From positions 1 to 64,000 of the forward strand of contig NZ_JAGINP010000018.1 in NCBI RefSeq assembly GCF_017876155.1: a stretch of DNA of 64,000 nt. Reading direction: 5' to 3'. The notes below the pieces were generated by a model, which was given only the letters and a program-made list of their open reading frames with translations, ran no database searches and was not told the DNA's origin. Origin of the DNA: Azospirillum rugosum (GTDB taxonomy: Bacteria; Pseudomonadota; Alphaproteobacteria; Azospirillales; Azospirillaceae). Positions 44,177 through 52,051 of this stretch are shown here, one piece after another. Positions within the stretch are counted from its first letter, which is position 1, and every line of letters starts with the position of its first letter. Both the position numbers and the translations under genes were made by a program.

Positions 44177-44554
44177 ATGAGCGACCCGTACCGCACCTCG
44201 CTGCGCACCGCGGCCGACTGGGGGCTGGTGGCGCTGGCAATCCTCGCGGCGGCGGCCCTGACCCAGCCGGTCGGCGCACGCGACGGCGCGGAGCTGTCCT
44301 GGTTGGCCGAGCCGATGGCGCTGATGTTCCTGCTCGGCACCGCGCTGGCCGTCGTCGCCGGCCGCACGGCCCCGTCGCGCGCCAAGGGCGCGGTGGTGGA
44401 CATCGGCGGGGCGGCGCTCGCCTGGCTGCTTCCGCTCCACCTCGCGGGCAACGGCGTGGACATGGCGCGCGGCTGGGGCCTGTGGCTCTACCTGCTGGCC
44501 GCCACCTTGATGCTGGGACGCGCGCTGCGCCTGCTTCTGTCCGCTCGGCGCTGA
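44177..44554 (+). CDS. Four-span membrane protein of unknown function
   Basis: 125 residues, with about four hydrophobic spans (WGLVALAILAAAAL, MALMFLLGTALAVVAG, AVVDIGGAALAWLLPLHL, WGLWLYLLAATLMLG) and basic ends. No motif or family recognised. It is divergent from the PH-like gene and followed by a long inverted repeat that may end its transcript. Confidence 0.65.
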   Translation: MSDPYRTSLRTAADWGLVALAILAAAALTQPVGARDGAELSWLAEPMALMFLLGTALAVVAGRTAPSRAKGAVVDIGGAALAWLLPLHLAGNGVDMARGWGLWLYLLAATLMLGRALRLLLSARR

Positions 44555-44560
44555 AACCGG

Positions 44561-44624
44561 TCACCACAGAGACACGGAGGCACAGAGAATCCGCCCCCTC
44601 CGTGTCTCTGTGCCTCTGTGGTGA
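44561..44624. repeat. Compact inverted repeat, family T
   Basis: TCACCACAGAGACACGGAGG at 44561-44580 is complementary to the arm CTCCGTGTCTCTGTGCCTCTGTGGTGA ending at 44624; the spacer is only about 10 bp. It follows the membrane-protein gene directly and could act as a terminator-like hairpin. Confidence 0.85.
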
Positions 44625-44657
44625 ATCGCTCCCCACACCGTCCGGTATTCCGGGCAC

Positions 44658-44677
44658 CTGTCCGGAACCGCGGACAG
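44658..44677. promoter_or_regulatory. Inverted repeat upstream of the sigma-54 promoter, possible enhancer site
   Basis: CTGTCC (44658-44663) and GGACAG (44672-44677) are perfect 6 bp arms with an 8 bp spacer. The centre lies about 75-100 bp upstream of the expected start of transcription, the usual place for a bacterial enhancer-binding protein. It matches neither the NtrC nor the NifA consensus exactly. Confidence 0.4.
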
Positions 44678-44740
44678 ATCGCCCGGCAAGCTGACTTGCG
44701 CAAGGACCGAAAAGCACGCCTTTTCAATCGTTGCGCGGCT

Positions 44741-44755
44741 TGGCACACGCATTGC
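44741..44755 (+). promoter_or_regulatory. Sigma-54 (RpoN) promoter
   Basis: TTGGCACACGCATTGCTTT: the -24 element TGGCAC (44741-44746) and -12 element TTGC (44752-44755) have the exact spacing of the RpoN consensus, with the invariant GG and GC in place. Transcription should begin near 44766. Confidence 0.75.
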
Positions 44756-44765
44756 TTTGTTTGTC

Positions 44766-44867
44766 AACGAACCGTCCCATGGCCGCGTCGTTCCCTGCGG
44801 TCCTGGTGAACGATTCCTCCAAAGCATCTTGCCGGCCGCCCCGCAAAGGGCGGCCGGTCTTTTTTTG
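44766..44867 (+). ncRNA. Candidate sigma-54-dependent small RNA (or attenuated leader of the propionyl-CoA synthase operon)
   Basis: The expected start from the RpoN promoter (about 44766) and a strong terminator (stem 44832-44857, T run to 44866) define a transcript of about 100 nt. Before the terminator lies single-stranded TTCCTCC (44814-44820), able to pair with ribosome-binding sites. RpoN-driven sRNAs are known elsewhere (for example NrsZ of Pseudomonas, nitrogen-regulated), so this is a plausible member of that class. Alternatively the terminator attenuates read-through to the synthase gene, whose ATG is 120 bp further on. I do not recognise the sequence as a known RNA family. Confidence 0.5.
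44832..44867 (+). terminator. Strong Rho-independent terminator
   Basis: CCGGCCGCCC (44832-44841) pairs perfectly with GGGCGGCCGG (44848-44857) around a 6 nt loop, followed by TC and seven T. No protein gene lies between the family T repeat and this terminator, so it must serve an RNA or a leader. Confidence 0.85.
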
Positions 44868-44986
44868 GGAATGACCCGCCCCCGCACGGCCCCATTGCAG
44901 CCCGGGGCGGGCGGCGGGCTATAGTGGTGGCCGCCGCGCAACGCCGCGGCCACGAACGAAGAAGTGCCCTCAGGGGGAGGAAACCC

Positions 44987-47900
44987 ATGGACCAGTCCGT
45001 GACCGCGGACTCCGCCGCCCAGCCGCCGCTGCCGCGGGACGTGACCGTCAACCCGATCCGCTCCGCCGCCGATTGGCAGCGCCAGCGCGCCGCCTGCGAA
45101 GCCGACCCCGGTGCCTTCCACGGCGCCATCGCCGCGGAGACCATCCACTGGTTCGACGGCTCCAACTGGCTGATGCGCGACGCGGACGGCGTCTGGCGCG
45201 GCTGGAACGCCACGACCGGCGAGCCGGTGGAGCGCGCGGACTTCACGCCCTGGACCCAGGCCTTCGACGGCTCCGACGCCCCCTTCTACCGCTGGTTCGT
45301 GGGCGCGCGCACCAACGCCGCCTTCAACGAGGTGGACCGCCACGTCCTGTCCGGCCACGGGGCGGAGGTCGCCTACTGGTACGAGGGCGACCGCTGGGAC
45401 GCCGCCGCCAACGGCGGGCGCGGCGCGCCGGTGCACCACGTCACCCTCACCCGGCGCGAGCTGCTGGTCCGCTCCGCCCTGGCCGCCCTGGCGCTGCGCG
45501 ATCTGGGGCTGGAGCAGGGCGACCGCATCGCGCTGAACATGCCCAACATCCTCGACCAGATCGTCTGGACGGAGGGGGCGAAGCGGCTGGGCGTCATCTA
45601 CACCGCGGTGTTCGGCGGCTTCTCCGACAAGACGCTGTCCGACCGCATCGAGAATGCCGGCGCCCGCGTCGTCATCACCGCCGACGGCGCCAGCCGCAAC
45701 GCGGAGGTCGCCGCCTTCAAGGAGGCCTACACCGACCCCGCGCTCGACCGCTTCGTGGCCCTGCCCGCGGCCCTGCGCATCACCGAGGACGTGCTGCAAG
45801 CCAAGCTCGGCGACGTTGCGCTGATGGACCCCGTCCGCAAGGGCCTGGAGGGCGAAATCACCGTCGCCCCCGCCGACGTCATGCGCGAACTGGGCAAGGC
45901 GCTGGACCGCGCGGGCCATCTCGACGCCGCGACCATCGCCGACCTGCGCGCCAGCGTGGCCGAGGCGCTGACCGCCGCTCCGCCGCGCGTCGAAAAGGTC
46001 ATCGTCGTCCGCCACGTCGGCCTGCCCGACATCGCCTGGACGCCGGGCCGCGACGTCTGGGCGCACGAGCTTCTGGCAAAGGCCGAGGAGACGCTGTGCC
46101 GCGCCGCCGGCCTGCCGGACATGGCCGCGCTCCGCGCGCTCGAAGACCGCGCGCTCTACGCCGCGATCTCCAAGGCGGTCCCGTCCGTCCCGGTGGACGC
46201 CGAATACCCGCTCTTCATCATCTACACCTCGGGCTCGACCGGGAAGCCGAAGGGCGTGGTGCACGTCCACGGCGGCTACGTCGCCGGCATCGCCCACACC
46301 ATGAAGGTCAGCTTCGACGCCCTGCCCGGCCGTGACGTGATCTACGTGGTCGCCGACCCCGGCTGGATCACCGGCCAGAGCTACCTGATCACCGGCACGC
46401 TGGCCGCCCGCATCCCCGGCATCGTCACGGAGGGCGCGCCCGTCTTCCCCAACGCCGGCCGCTTCGCCTCGATCATCGAGCGGCACAAGGTCACCATCTT
46501 CAAGGCGGGCGTGACCTTCCTGAAGACGGTCATGACCCACCCGGAGAATCGGGCCGACGTGGAGCGCTACGACCGCTCGTCCTTGCGCGTCGCCACCTTC
46601 TGCGCGGAGCCGACCAGCCCCGCCGTGCAGGCCTTCGGCATGGCGGTGATGACCCCGCAATACATCAACAGCTACTGGGCGACGGAGCATGGCGGCATCG
46701 TCTGGACCCACCCCTACGGCAACCCCGACCAGCCGCTCCGCGCCGACGCCCACACCTACCCACTGCCCTGGGTGCTGGGCGACGTCTGGGTCCCCGAAGG
46801 CGAGCCCGACGCCGGGGGCCGCGTCCCCTACCGCCCCGCCGAGCCGGAGGAGAAGGGGGAGATCGTCGTCACCGCCCCCTACCCTTACCTGACCCGCACC
46901 ATCTGGGGCGACGCGGACAATGTCGGCCAGCCCGGCTGGACGGGCGACCTCGACCGCTTCGCGAAGACCTACTTCGGCCGCTTCCGCGACGGGCAGGGCA
47001 ACCCCGTCTGGGCCTACCTGCAAGGCGACTTTGCGCGGAAGTACGCGGACGGCAGCTTCAGCCTGCACGGCCGCTCCGACGACGTGATCAACGTCTCCGG
47101 CCACCGCATGGGCACGGAGGAGATCGAGGGCGCCATCCTCCGCGACAAGCAGATCAACCCCGACAGCCCGGTCGGCAACGTCATCGTCGTCGGCGCCCCG
47201 CACCGCGAAAAGGGCCTGACCCCCGTCGCCTTCGTCCTGCCCGCCAAGGGGCGGGACCTGACGGCCGACGACGAGCGCCGCATGAAGGACCTCGTCCGGC
47301 AGGAGAAGGGCGCGGTCGCCGTCCCCTCCGACATCCTGGTGGTGCCGGCCTTCCCGGAGACGCGCTCCGGCAAATACATGCGCCGCTTCCTGACGGCCAT
47401 GATGAACGACGAGCCGCTGGGAGACACCTCCACCCTGCGCAACCCGGAGTGCCTGACCGACCTCGACGCCCGCATCCAGGCCTGGAAGCGCGGCCAGCAG
47501 CGCGCGGAGGAACAGACCCTCATCGAGCGCCAGCGCTTCCTGTCCGTCCAATACGACCGGCTCGCCGACGGCGTGCGCATGGCGACCGTCGCCATCGACA
47601 ACCCGCCGGTCAACGCGCTGTCCGACCGCCTGCTGGACGAGCTGGACACGGCGATCTCCCACCTCGCCCGCCGGCCGGACATCCGCGCCGTGGTCATCAC
47701 CGGCACCGGCCGCAACTTCGTGGCCGGCGCCGACATCCGCCAGCTGCTCGACGAGGTGCAGGACGAAGGCGAGGCGCGCGCCCTGCCCGCCAAGGCCCAC
47801 GCGGTCTTCCGCGCCATCGAGGCCATGGACAAGCCGGTGATCGCCGCCATCCGCGGCGTGGCGCTCGGCGGCGGCTGCGAGCTGGCCATGGCCTGCCACC

Positions 47901-50401
47901 TCCGCGTCGCCGACCCGCGCGCCCGGCTGGGGCAGCCGGAGATCAACCTGTTCCTGCCCCCCGGCTACGGCGGCACCCAGCGCCTGCCGCGCCTGCTTCT
48001 GCGCAAGGACGCAGAGCGGGGGTATGAGCGCGCGCTGGAAATCCTGCTGTCCGGCCGTCAGATCGACGCGGAAACCGCGCTGGAATTCGGGCTGGTGGAC
48101 GTGGTGGCGCGCGGTGCGGATGATGCACTGACGCTGGCGAAGAGCTTGGCGCGGGAGGCGGCACTTGCCCCCACCCTAACCCTCCCCCGCTTCGCAGGGG
48201 AGGGAACTGCCGCTGGAGCGTTGCAAGGGTCCTGTCTCCCTCCCCTGCGAAGCGGGGGAGGGTCGGGGTGGGGGCAAGACTCCCCCGAAATCGCACGTCT
48301 CCTGAAACAAGCCCACGCCGTCGGCCGCGGCCAAGTCGCCGACACCATCGTGGACCTCGTCACCACCGGCCTGCGCGACGGCTTCGACGCTGGCTCGCAA
48401 GCCGAGATCGCCGCCTTCGCCCGCTTCCTCCTTGACCCAACGCACGGCGCCAAGAAGGGCATCGCGCTGTTCCTGGAGAAGAAGTCCCCGCCCCTGCCCG
48501 CGCGCCCGCGCCGTGAGTCCCGCGACGGCGTCCTGCCCATCGGCAGCCCCTTCTTCCCCGGCGCGACACCCCTGCCGCAATGGCAGCTCGCCCAGGCCGT
48601 CGTCCGCGACCTGGAGACCGGGGCGGCATCCCACGGCGACCCCGCCGACGCGGAGCAGGAGGTCGTCGTCCCCGTGCCCGAACCGAGCCCCAACCAGGCG
48701 CTCGTCTACGTCCTGGCGTCGGAGGTCAACTACAACGACGTCTGGGCGCTGACCGGCATCCCCATTTCCCTGTTCGACGAGCATGACGAGGACGTGCACA
48801 TCACCGGCTCCGGCGGAGTCGGCATGGTGGTGCGCATGGGCGAGGCGTTGCAGGCCCAGGGGCGGCTCGCCGTCGGCGACCTCGTCGCCATCTACTCCGG
48901 CGTGTCGGACGTGTTGGATCCGGAGGCCGGGGCCGACCCGATGTTCACCGACTTCCACATCCAGGGCTACCAGTCGCCGGACGGCAGCCACCAGCAGTTC
49001 ATGCTGGCCGACGGCCCGCAGCTGTTCCACCTGCCGCCCGACCTCGCGCTGGAAGAGGCCGGCAGCTACATGCTCGCCGCCGGCACCGCCTACCGCGCGC
49101 TGTTCACCGCGCTCGACGTCCGGCCCGGCAAGCGCCTGCTGGTGGAGGGGGCGGCCGGCGGCACCGGCGCCTGGACGGTGGAGCTGGCGCTGGCCCGCCG
49201 CATGAAGGTGACCGGCATGGTGTCGTCGGAGCGCCGCGCCGCCGCCATCCGCGCCCGCGGGGCTGGCGCCGTGGACCGCTCCGTCGCCGAAAGCGCCTTC
49301 ACCCGCATCCCCGCCGACCCGTCGCAATGGGCGGCGTGGGAGGAAGCCGGCCGGCCCTACCTCGACGCCCTGCGCGCGGCGAACGGCGGTGCACTGGTGG
49401 ACTACGCCGTCAGCCACGCCGGCGAGGCGACCTTCCCGCGCACCTTCCAGTCGCTGGCCGAGGGTGGCGCGCTGACCTTCTTCGGCGCCTCCAGCGGCTA
49501 TCACATGACCTTCCTCGGCAAGCCCGGCTCCGCCGAGCCCGCCGAGATGCTGCGCCGCGCCCGCCTGCGCCCGGGCGAGGCCGTGCTGGTCTTCTACGGC
49601 GCCGGCGCGGTCGGCCTGCGCGACGACATGGCCCTGTCGGCCATCGAGGCCGCGCGCGAGTCCGGCGCGCGGATCTGCGTCGTCACCGACCAGGACTCCG
49701 AACGCGACTTCGTGCTGTCGCTGGGCTACGGCGAGGCCCTGGCCGGTGCCGTCTCGCTCGCCGAGATTCGGCGCCGCGTGCCGCACTTCGTCTGGCCGGA
49801 CACCATGCCGGACCTGCCCGACCCGCAGCGCGAGACCGCCGCCTTCAAGGAGGCCGTACGCCTCTTCACCGAGGAGACCTTCAAGCCGCTGGGCCAGGCG
49901 GTGGGCCGCATCCTGCGCTCCGCCGACAACCCGCGCGGCATGCCGGACGTGGTGGTGGAGCGGGCGCGGCGCGACACGCTGGCCGTCTCCACCATGCTGG
50001 TGAAGCCGCACACCGGCCGCGTCGTCTACTGCGGCGACATGAACGGAAAACGGTACAGCTTCTACGCGCCGCAAGTCTGGATGCGCCAGCGTCGCATTCT
50101 GATGCCCACAGCGGCCATCGTCGGCACCCACCTGTCCAACGCTGCGGAAATCGCAGGGCTGAACCGCATCATTGCGTCCGGGGCCGTTCGTGTGCCAACG
50201 ACTTACCTCGGCGCCTGGGACGAGTTGCCCACGCTCCATCAGGCCATGTGGGAGAACTGCCTGCCCGAGGCGACGGGCGGGGCCGCCAAGGCGGTGGTGA
50301 ACCACGCCCTGCCGGAGGCGGGCTTGAAGACCAAGGACGAGTTGCTGATCGCCTGGGCCGGCCAAGCCCAGGGCCAAGGGGCCGTCGGAAAGGAACAATG
50401 A
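44987..50401 (+). CDS. pcs: Trifunctional propionyl-CoA synthase (acyl-CoA synthetase + enoyl-CoA hydratase + enoyl-CoA reductase)
   Basis: 1804 residues, close to the 1822 of the Chloroflexus enzyme. Propionyl-CoA synthase turns 3-hydroxypropionate, ATP, CoA and NADPH into propionyl-CoA through 3-hydroxypropionyl-CoA and acryloyl-CoA kept inside the enzyme. Residues 25-835 are the synthetase: YTSGSTGKPKG (413-423), GRSDDVINVSGHRMG (from about 695), catalytic K796 in TRSGKYMRR. About 845-1150 are the hydratase (NPPVNALS, NFVAGADI, GVALGGGCELAMACH). About 1190-1790 are the reductase, a zinc-less MDR of crotonyl-CoA-reductase type (SEVNYNDVWALTGIP, GAAGGTGAW near 1387). Residues 1060-1098 are encoded by a palindromic repeat inserted in frame. 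GGGGGAGG precedes the ATG. Its stop overlaps the next ATG, so it heads an operon with an ABC transporter. A sigma-54 promoter and terminator lie upstream. Confidence 0.92.
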   Translation: MDQSVTADSAAQPPLPRDVTVNPIRSAADWQRQRAACEADPGAFHGAIAAETIHWFDGSNWLMRDADGVWRGWNATTGEPVERADFTPWTQAFDGSDAPFYRWFVGARTNAAFNEVDRHVLSGHGAEVAYWYEGDRWDAAANGGRGAPVHHVTLTRRELLVRSALAALALRDLGLEQGDRIALNMPNILDQIVWTEGAKRLGVIYTAVFGGFSDKTLSDRIENAGARVVITADGASRNAEVAAFKEAYTDPALDRFVALPAALRITEDVLQAKLGDVALMDPVRKGLEGEITVAPADVMRELGKALDRAGHLDAATIADLRASVAEALTAAPPRVEKVIVVRHVGLPDIAWTPGRDVWAHELLAKAEETLCRAAGLPDMAALRALEDRALYAAISKAVPSVPVDAEYPLFIIYTSGSTGKPKGVVHVHGGYVAGIAHTMKVSFDALPGRDVIYVVADPGWITGQSYLITGTLAARIPGIVTEGAPVFPNAGRFASIIERHKVTIFKAGVTFLKTVMTHPENRADVERYDRSSLRVATFCAEPTSPAVQAFGMAVMTPQYINSYWATEHGGIVWTHPYGNPDQPLRADAHTYPLPWVLGDVWVPEGEPDAGGRVPYRPAEPEEKGEIVVTAPYPYLTRTIWGDADNVGQPGWTGDLDRFAKTYFGRFRDGQGNPVWAYLQGDFARKYADGSFSLHGRSDDVINVSGHRMGTEEIEGAILRDKQINPDSPVGNVIVVGAPHREKGLTPVAFVLPAKGRDLTADDERRMKDLVRQEKGAVAVPSDILVVPAFPETRSGKYMRRFLTAMMNDEPLGDTSTLRNPECLTDLDARIQAWKRGQQRAEEQTLIERQRFLSVQYDRLADGVRMATVAIDNPPVNALSDRLLDELDTAISHLARRPDIRAVVITGTGRNFVAGADIRQLLDEVQDEGEARALPAKAHAVFRAIEAMDKPVIAAIRGVALGGGCELAMACHLRVADPRARLGQPEINLFLPPGYGGTQRLPRLLLRKDAERGYERALEILLSGRQIDAETALEFGLVDVVARGADDALTLAKSLAREAALAPTLTLPRFAGEGTAAGALQGSCLPPLRSGGGSGWGQDSPEIARLLKQAHAVGRGQVADTIVDLVTTGLRDGFDAGSQAEIAAFARFLLDPTHGAKKGIALFLEKKSPPLPARPRRESRDGVLPIGSPFFPGATPLPQWQLAQAVVRDLETGAASHGDPADAEQEVVVPVPEPSPNQALVYVLASEVNYNDVWALTGIPISLFDEHDEDVHITGSGGVGMVVRMGEALQAQGRLAVGDLVAIYSGVSDVLDPEAGADPMFTDFHIQGYQSPDGSHQQFMLADGPQLFHLPPDLALEEAGSYMLAAGTAYRALFTALDVRPGKRLLVEGAAGGTGAWTVELALARRMKVTGMVSSERRAAAIRARGAGAVDRSVAESAFTRIPADPSQWAAWEEAGRPYLDALRAANGGALVDYAVSHAGEATFPRTFQSLAEGGALTFFGASSGYHMTFLGKPGSAEPAEMLRRARLRPGEAVLVFYGAGAVGLRDDMALSAIEAARESGARICVVTDQDSERDFVLSLGYGEALAGAVSLAEIRRRVPHFVWPDTMPDLPDPQRETAAFKEAVRLFTEETFKPLGQAVGRILRSADNPRGMPDVVVERARRDTLAVSTMLVKPHTGRVVYCGDMNGKRYSFYAPQVWMRQRRILMPTAAIVGTHLSNAAEIAGLNRIIASGAVRVPTTYLGAWDELPTLHQAMWENCLPEATGGAAKAVVNHALPEAGLKTKDELLIAWAGQAQGQGAVGKEQ
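48164..48278. repeat. GC-rich palindromic element, family G, inside the propionyl-CoA synthase gene
   Basis: Arms at 48164-48205 and 48237-48278 are 42 bp inverted repeats with two mismatches and a 31 bp spacer. The start CTTGCCCCCACC and the inner CCTCCCCCGCTTCGCAGG match the intergenic copies, above all that at 53493. The synthase frame stays open across it, coding for a Pro/Leu/Gly/Ser/Ala-rich stretch of about 38 residues. Confidence 0.92.
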
Positions 50402-51171
50402 GGCTTATCATCAAGGACCTGTGCCACCGCTACGACGACCTCGTCGTGCTGGAGGGCATCGACCTGACGGTGCGCGAGGGGGAGGTTCTGGCGGTCATCG
50501 GCCCCTCGGGCTGCGGCAAGTCCACCCTGCTGGGCATCGCGGGCGGCATCGTCGCCCCGACCTCCGGCACGATAGAGACAGCGGGCGCCGTTCCCGACGG
50601 CTGCCTGAACCCGGTCACCTTCATCTTCCAGGATTTCGCCCTGCTGCCCTGGCGCAGCGTGGAGGACAACCTCGCCCTGGTGCTGGAGCATCACCCCCTC
50701 CCAGCGGCGGAGCGGCGGGAGCGGATCGAGGCCGGCCTGCGCCGCATGGGGCTGTGGGACTTCCGCAAGGCCCTGCCGAAGCAGCTCTCCGGCGGCATGC
50801 GCCAGCGCGTCGGCATCGCCCGCGCGCTGGCCGTGCGCCCGGCCATGCTTTTGCTGGACGAACCGCTGTCGGCGTTGGACGCCCAGACGCGCGAGCTGCT
50901 GATGGAGGACTTCCTCGCCCTCTGGCAGCGGGAGCGGACGACCGCCCTCTACGTCACCCACAACCTCGACGAGGCGCTGCGGCTGGCCGACCGCGTGGTG
51001 GTGCTGAGCCGCCGGCCGGGCCGCCTGCGCGAGATCGTGACCATTGAGGAGCCGCGCGACCAGCGCCTCCAGCCCTCCGCCCAGGCCCATCTGGCGGAGG
51101 TGCGCGACCGCCTGTGGCACCTGATCCGGGCCGAGGCGCAGCTGGCCGACCGGGAGATCGCCAATGCCTGA
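50398..51171 (+). CDS. ABC transporter ATP-binding protein, SsuB/TauB type
   Basis: 257 residues. ATG 50398 overlaps the synthase stop (ATGA). Walker A GPSGCGKST, FIFQDFALLPWRSVEDNL, signature LSGGMRQRVGIARAL and Walker B LLLDEPLSALDAQTREL are complete. Works with the permease and binding protein encoded next. Co-transcription with propionyl-CoA synthase suggests import of 3-hydroxypropionate, a precursor such as acrylate, or a C3 sulfonate (inference). Confidence 0.93.
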   Translation: MRLIIKDLCHRYDDLVVLEGIDLTVREGEVLAVIGPSGCGKSTLLGIAGGIVAPTSGTIETAGAVPDGCLNPVTFIFQDFALLPWRSVEDNLALVLEHHPLPAAERRERIEAGLRRMGLWDFRKALPKQLSGGMRQRVGIARALAVRPAMLLLDEPLSALDAQTRELLMEDFLALWQRERTTALYVTHNLDEALRLADRVVVLSRRPGRLREIVTIEEPRDQRLQPSAQAHLAEVRDRLWHLIRAEAQLADREIANA

Positions 51172-51973
51172 CACCAGTCTCCCGGTGACCCCGGCCCAGC
51201 CCGTCCGTTTCCGCGGCGGCGGCTTCACCGTCCGAACGCACCGCTGGGCGGCGCTGCTGGCCTTCGCGGTGCTGATCGCCGTCTGGGAATCGACCAACCG
51301 CTTCGGCCTCGTCAGTCCCCTGTTCCTGCCGCCGCCGAGCGCGGTGGCCAAGGCGCTGGGCGCCATGGTTGCCGACGGCAGCCTGTGGCAGCACCTGAAG
51401 GCCTCGCTGATGCGCATCGGCGTGGGCTGGGCCATGGGCACGGTCTGCGGCATGGCGGTGGGCTTCGCCATGGGCATCGGCTCGGTCGCGCGGGCGGTCG
51501 GCGTGCCGCTGGTGTCGGCCTTCTTCCCGATCCCGAAGATCGCGCTGCTGCCGCTGTTCATCCTGTGGTTCGGCATCGGGGAACCGTCGAAGTTCGCCAC
51601 CATCGGCTTCGGCGTCTTCTTCCCGACGGTGATCGCCACCTACAGCGCCATCGATTCGGTGCCGCGCAACCTGATCCGCATGGCGCAGAGCTTCGGCCTG
51701 CCCTGGGCGTCGATCCTGCGCAAGATCGTGCTGCCGGGCGCCCTGCCCGGAATCCTGGCGGGATTCCGCATCACCGCGTCCATCGCGCTGATCCTGGTCG
51801 TGGCGGCGGAGATGATCGGCGCGGAATACGGCATCGGCGCCTTCGTGCTGACCGCCGGCAACCTGATGCTGACCGACCAGCTGCTGGCCGGGGTGCTGGT
51901 CCTGTCGCTGCTCGGCCTCGCCATCGGCACCGTGCTGTCGATCTTGGAACGCCGCCTGCTGAAGTGGCGGTAA
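51164..51973 (+). CDS. ABC transporter permease, SsuC/TauC type
   Basis: 269 residues with about six membrane spans; EAA loop RMAQSFGLPWASILRKIVLPGALPGILAGFRI. It overlaps the ATPase gene by 8 bp. Motif SAFFPIPKIALLPLFILWFGIGEPSK is typical of sulfonate and nitrate family permeases. Confidence 0.93.
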   Translation: MPDTSLPVTPAQPVRFRGGGFTVRTHRWAALLAFAVLIAVWESTNRFGLVSPLFLPPPSAVAKALGAMVADGSLWQHLKASLMRIGVGWAMGTVCGMAVGFAMGIGSVARAVGVPLVSAFFPIPKIALLPLFILWFGIGEPSKFATIGFGVFFPTVIATYSAIDSVPRNLIRMAQSFGLPWASILRKIVLPGALPGILAGFRITASIALILVVAAEMIGAEYGIGAFVLTAGNLMLTDQLLAGVLVLSLLGLAIGTVLSILERRLLKWR

Positions 51974-51993
51974 GCTGTTGAAATCGCAAACCT

Positions 51994-52028
51994 GTTGGGT
52001 TGCGGCTGACGCCTCCACCCAACCTACG
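51994..52028. repeat. Half copy of the family A palindrome
   Basis: GTTGGGTTGCGG ... CTCCACCCAACCTACG is one arm of the element seen complete at 13028 and 36182. It lies between the permease and binding-protein genes and by itself forms a small hairpin. Confidence 0.75.
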
Positions 52029-52051
52029 AAAACACTAGGGAGAAGACACTG

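Noticed and set aside
44779..44874. A 31-codon frame (MAASFPAV...) within the sRNA candidate
   Set aside because: It has no ribosome site, runs through the terminator stem, and its composition follows the stem sequence. An RNA explanation is simpler.
48164..48278. Treating the palindrome in the synthase gene as an assembly error or an intron
   Set aside because: The frame stays open on both sides and across it, and the element matches other copies. No splicing signals or intron features are seen.
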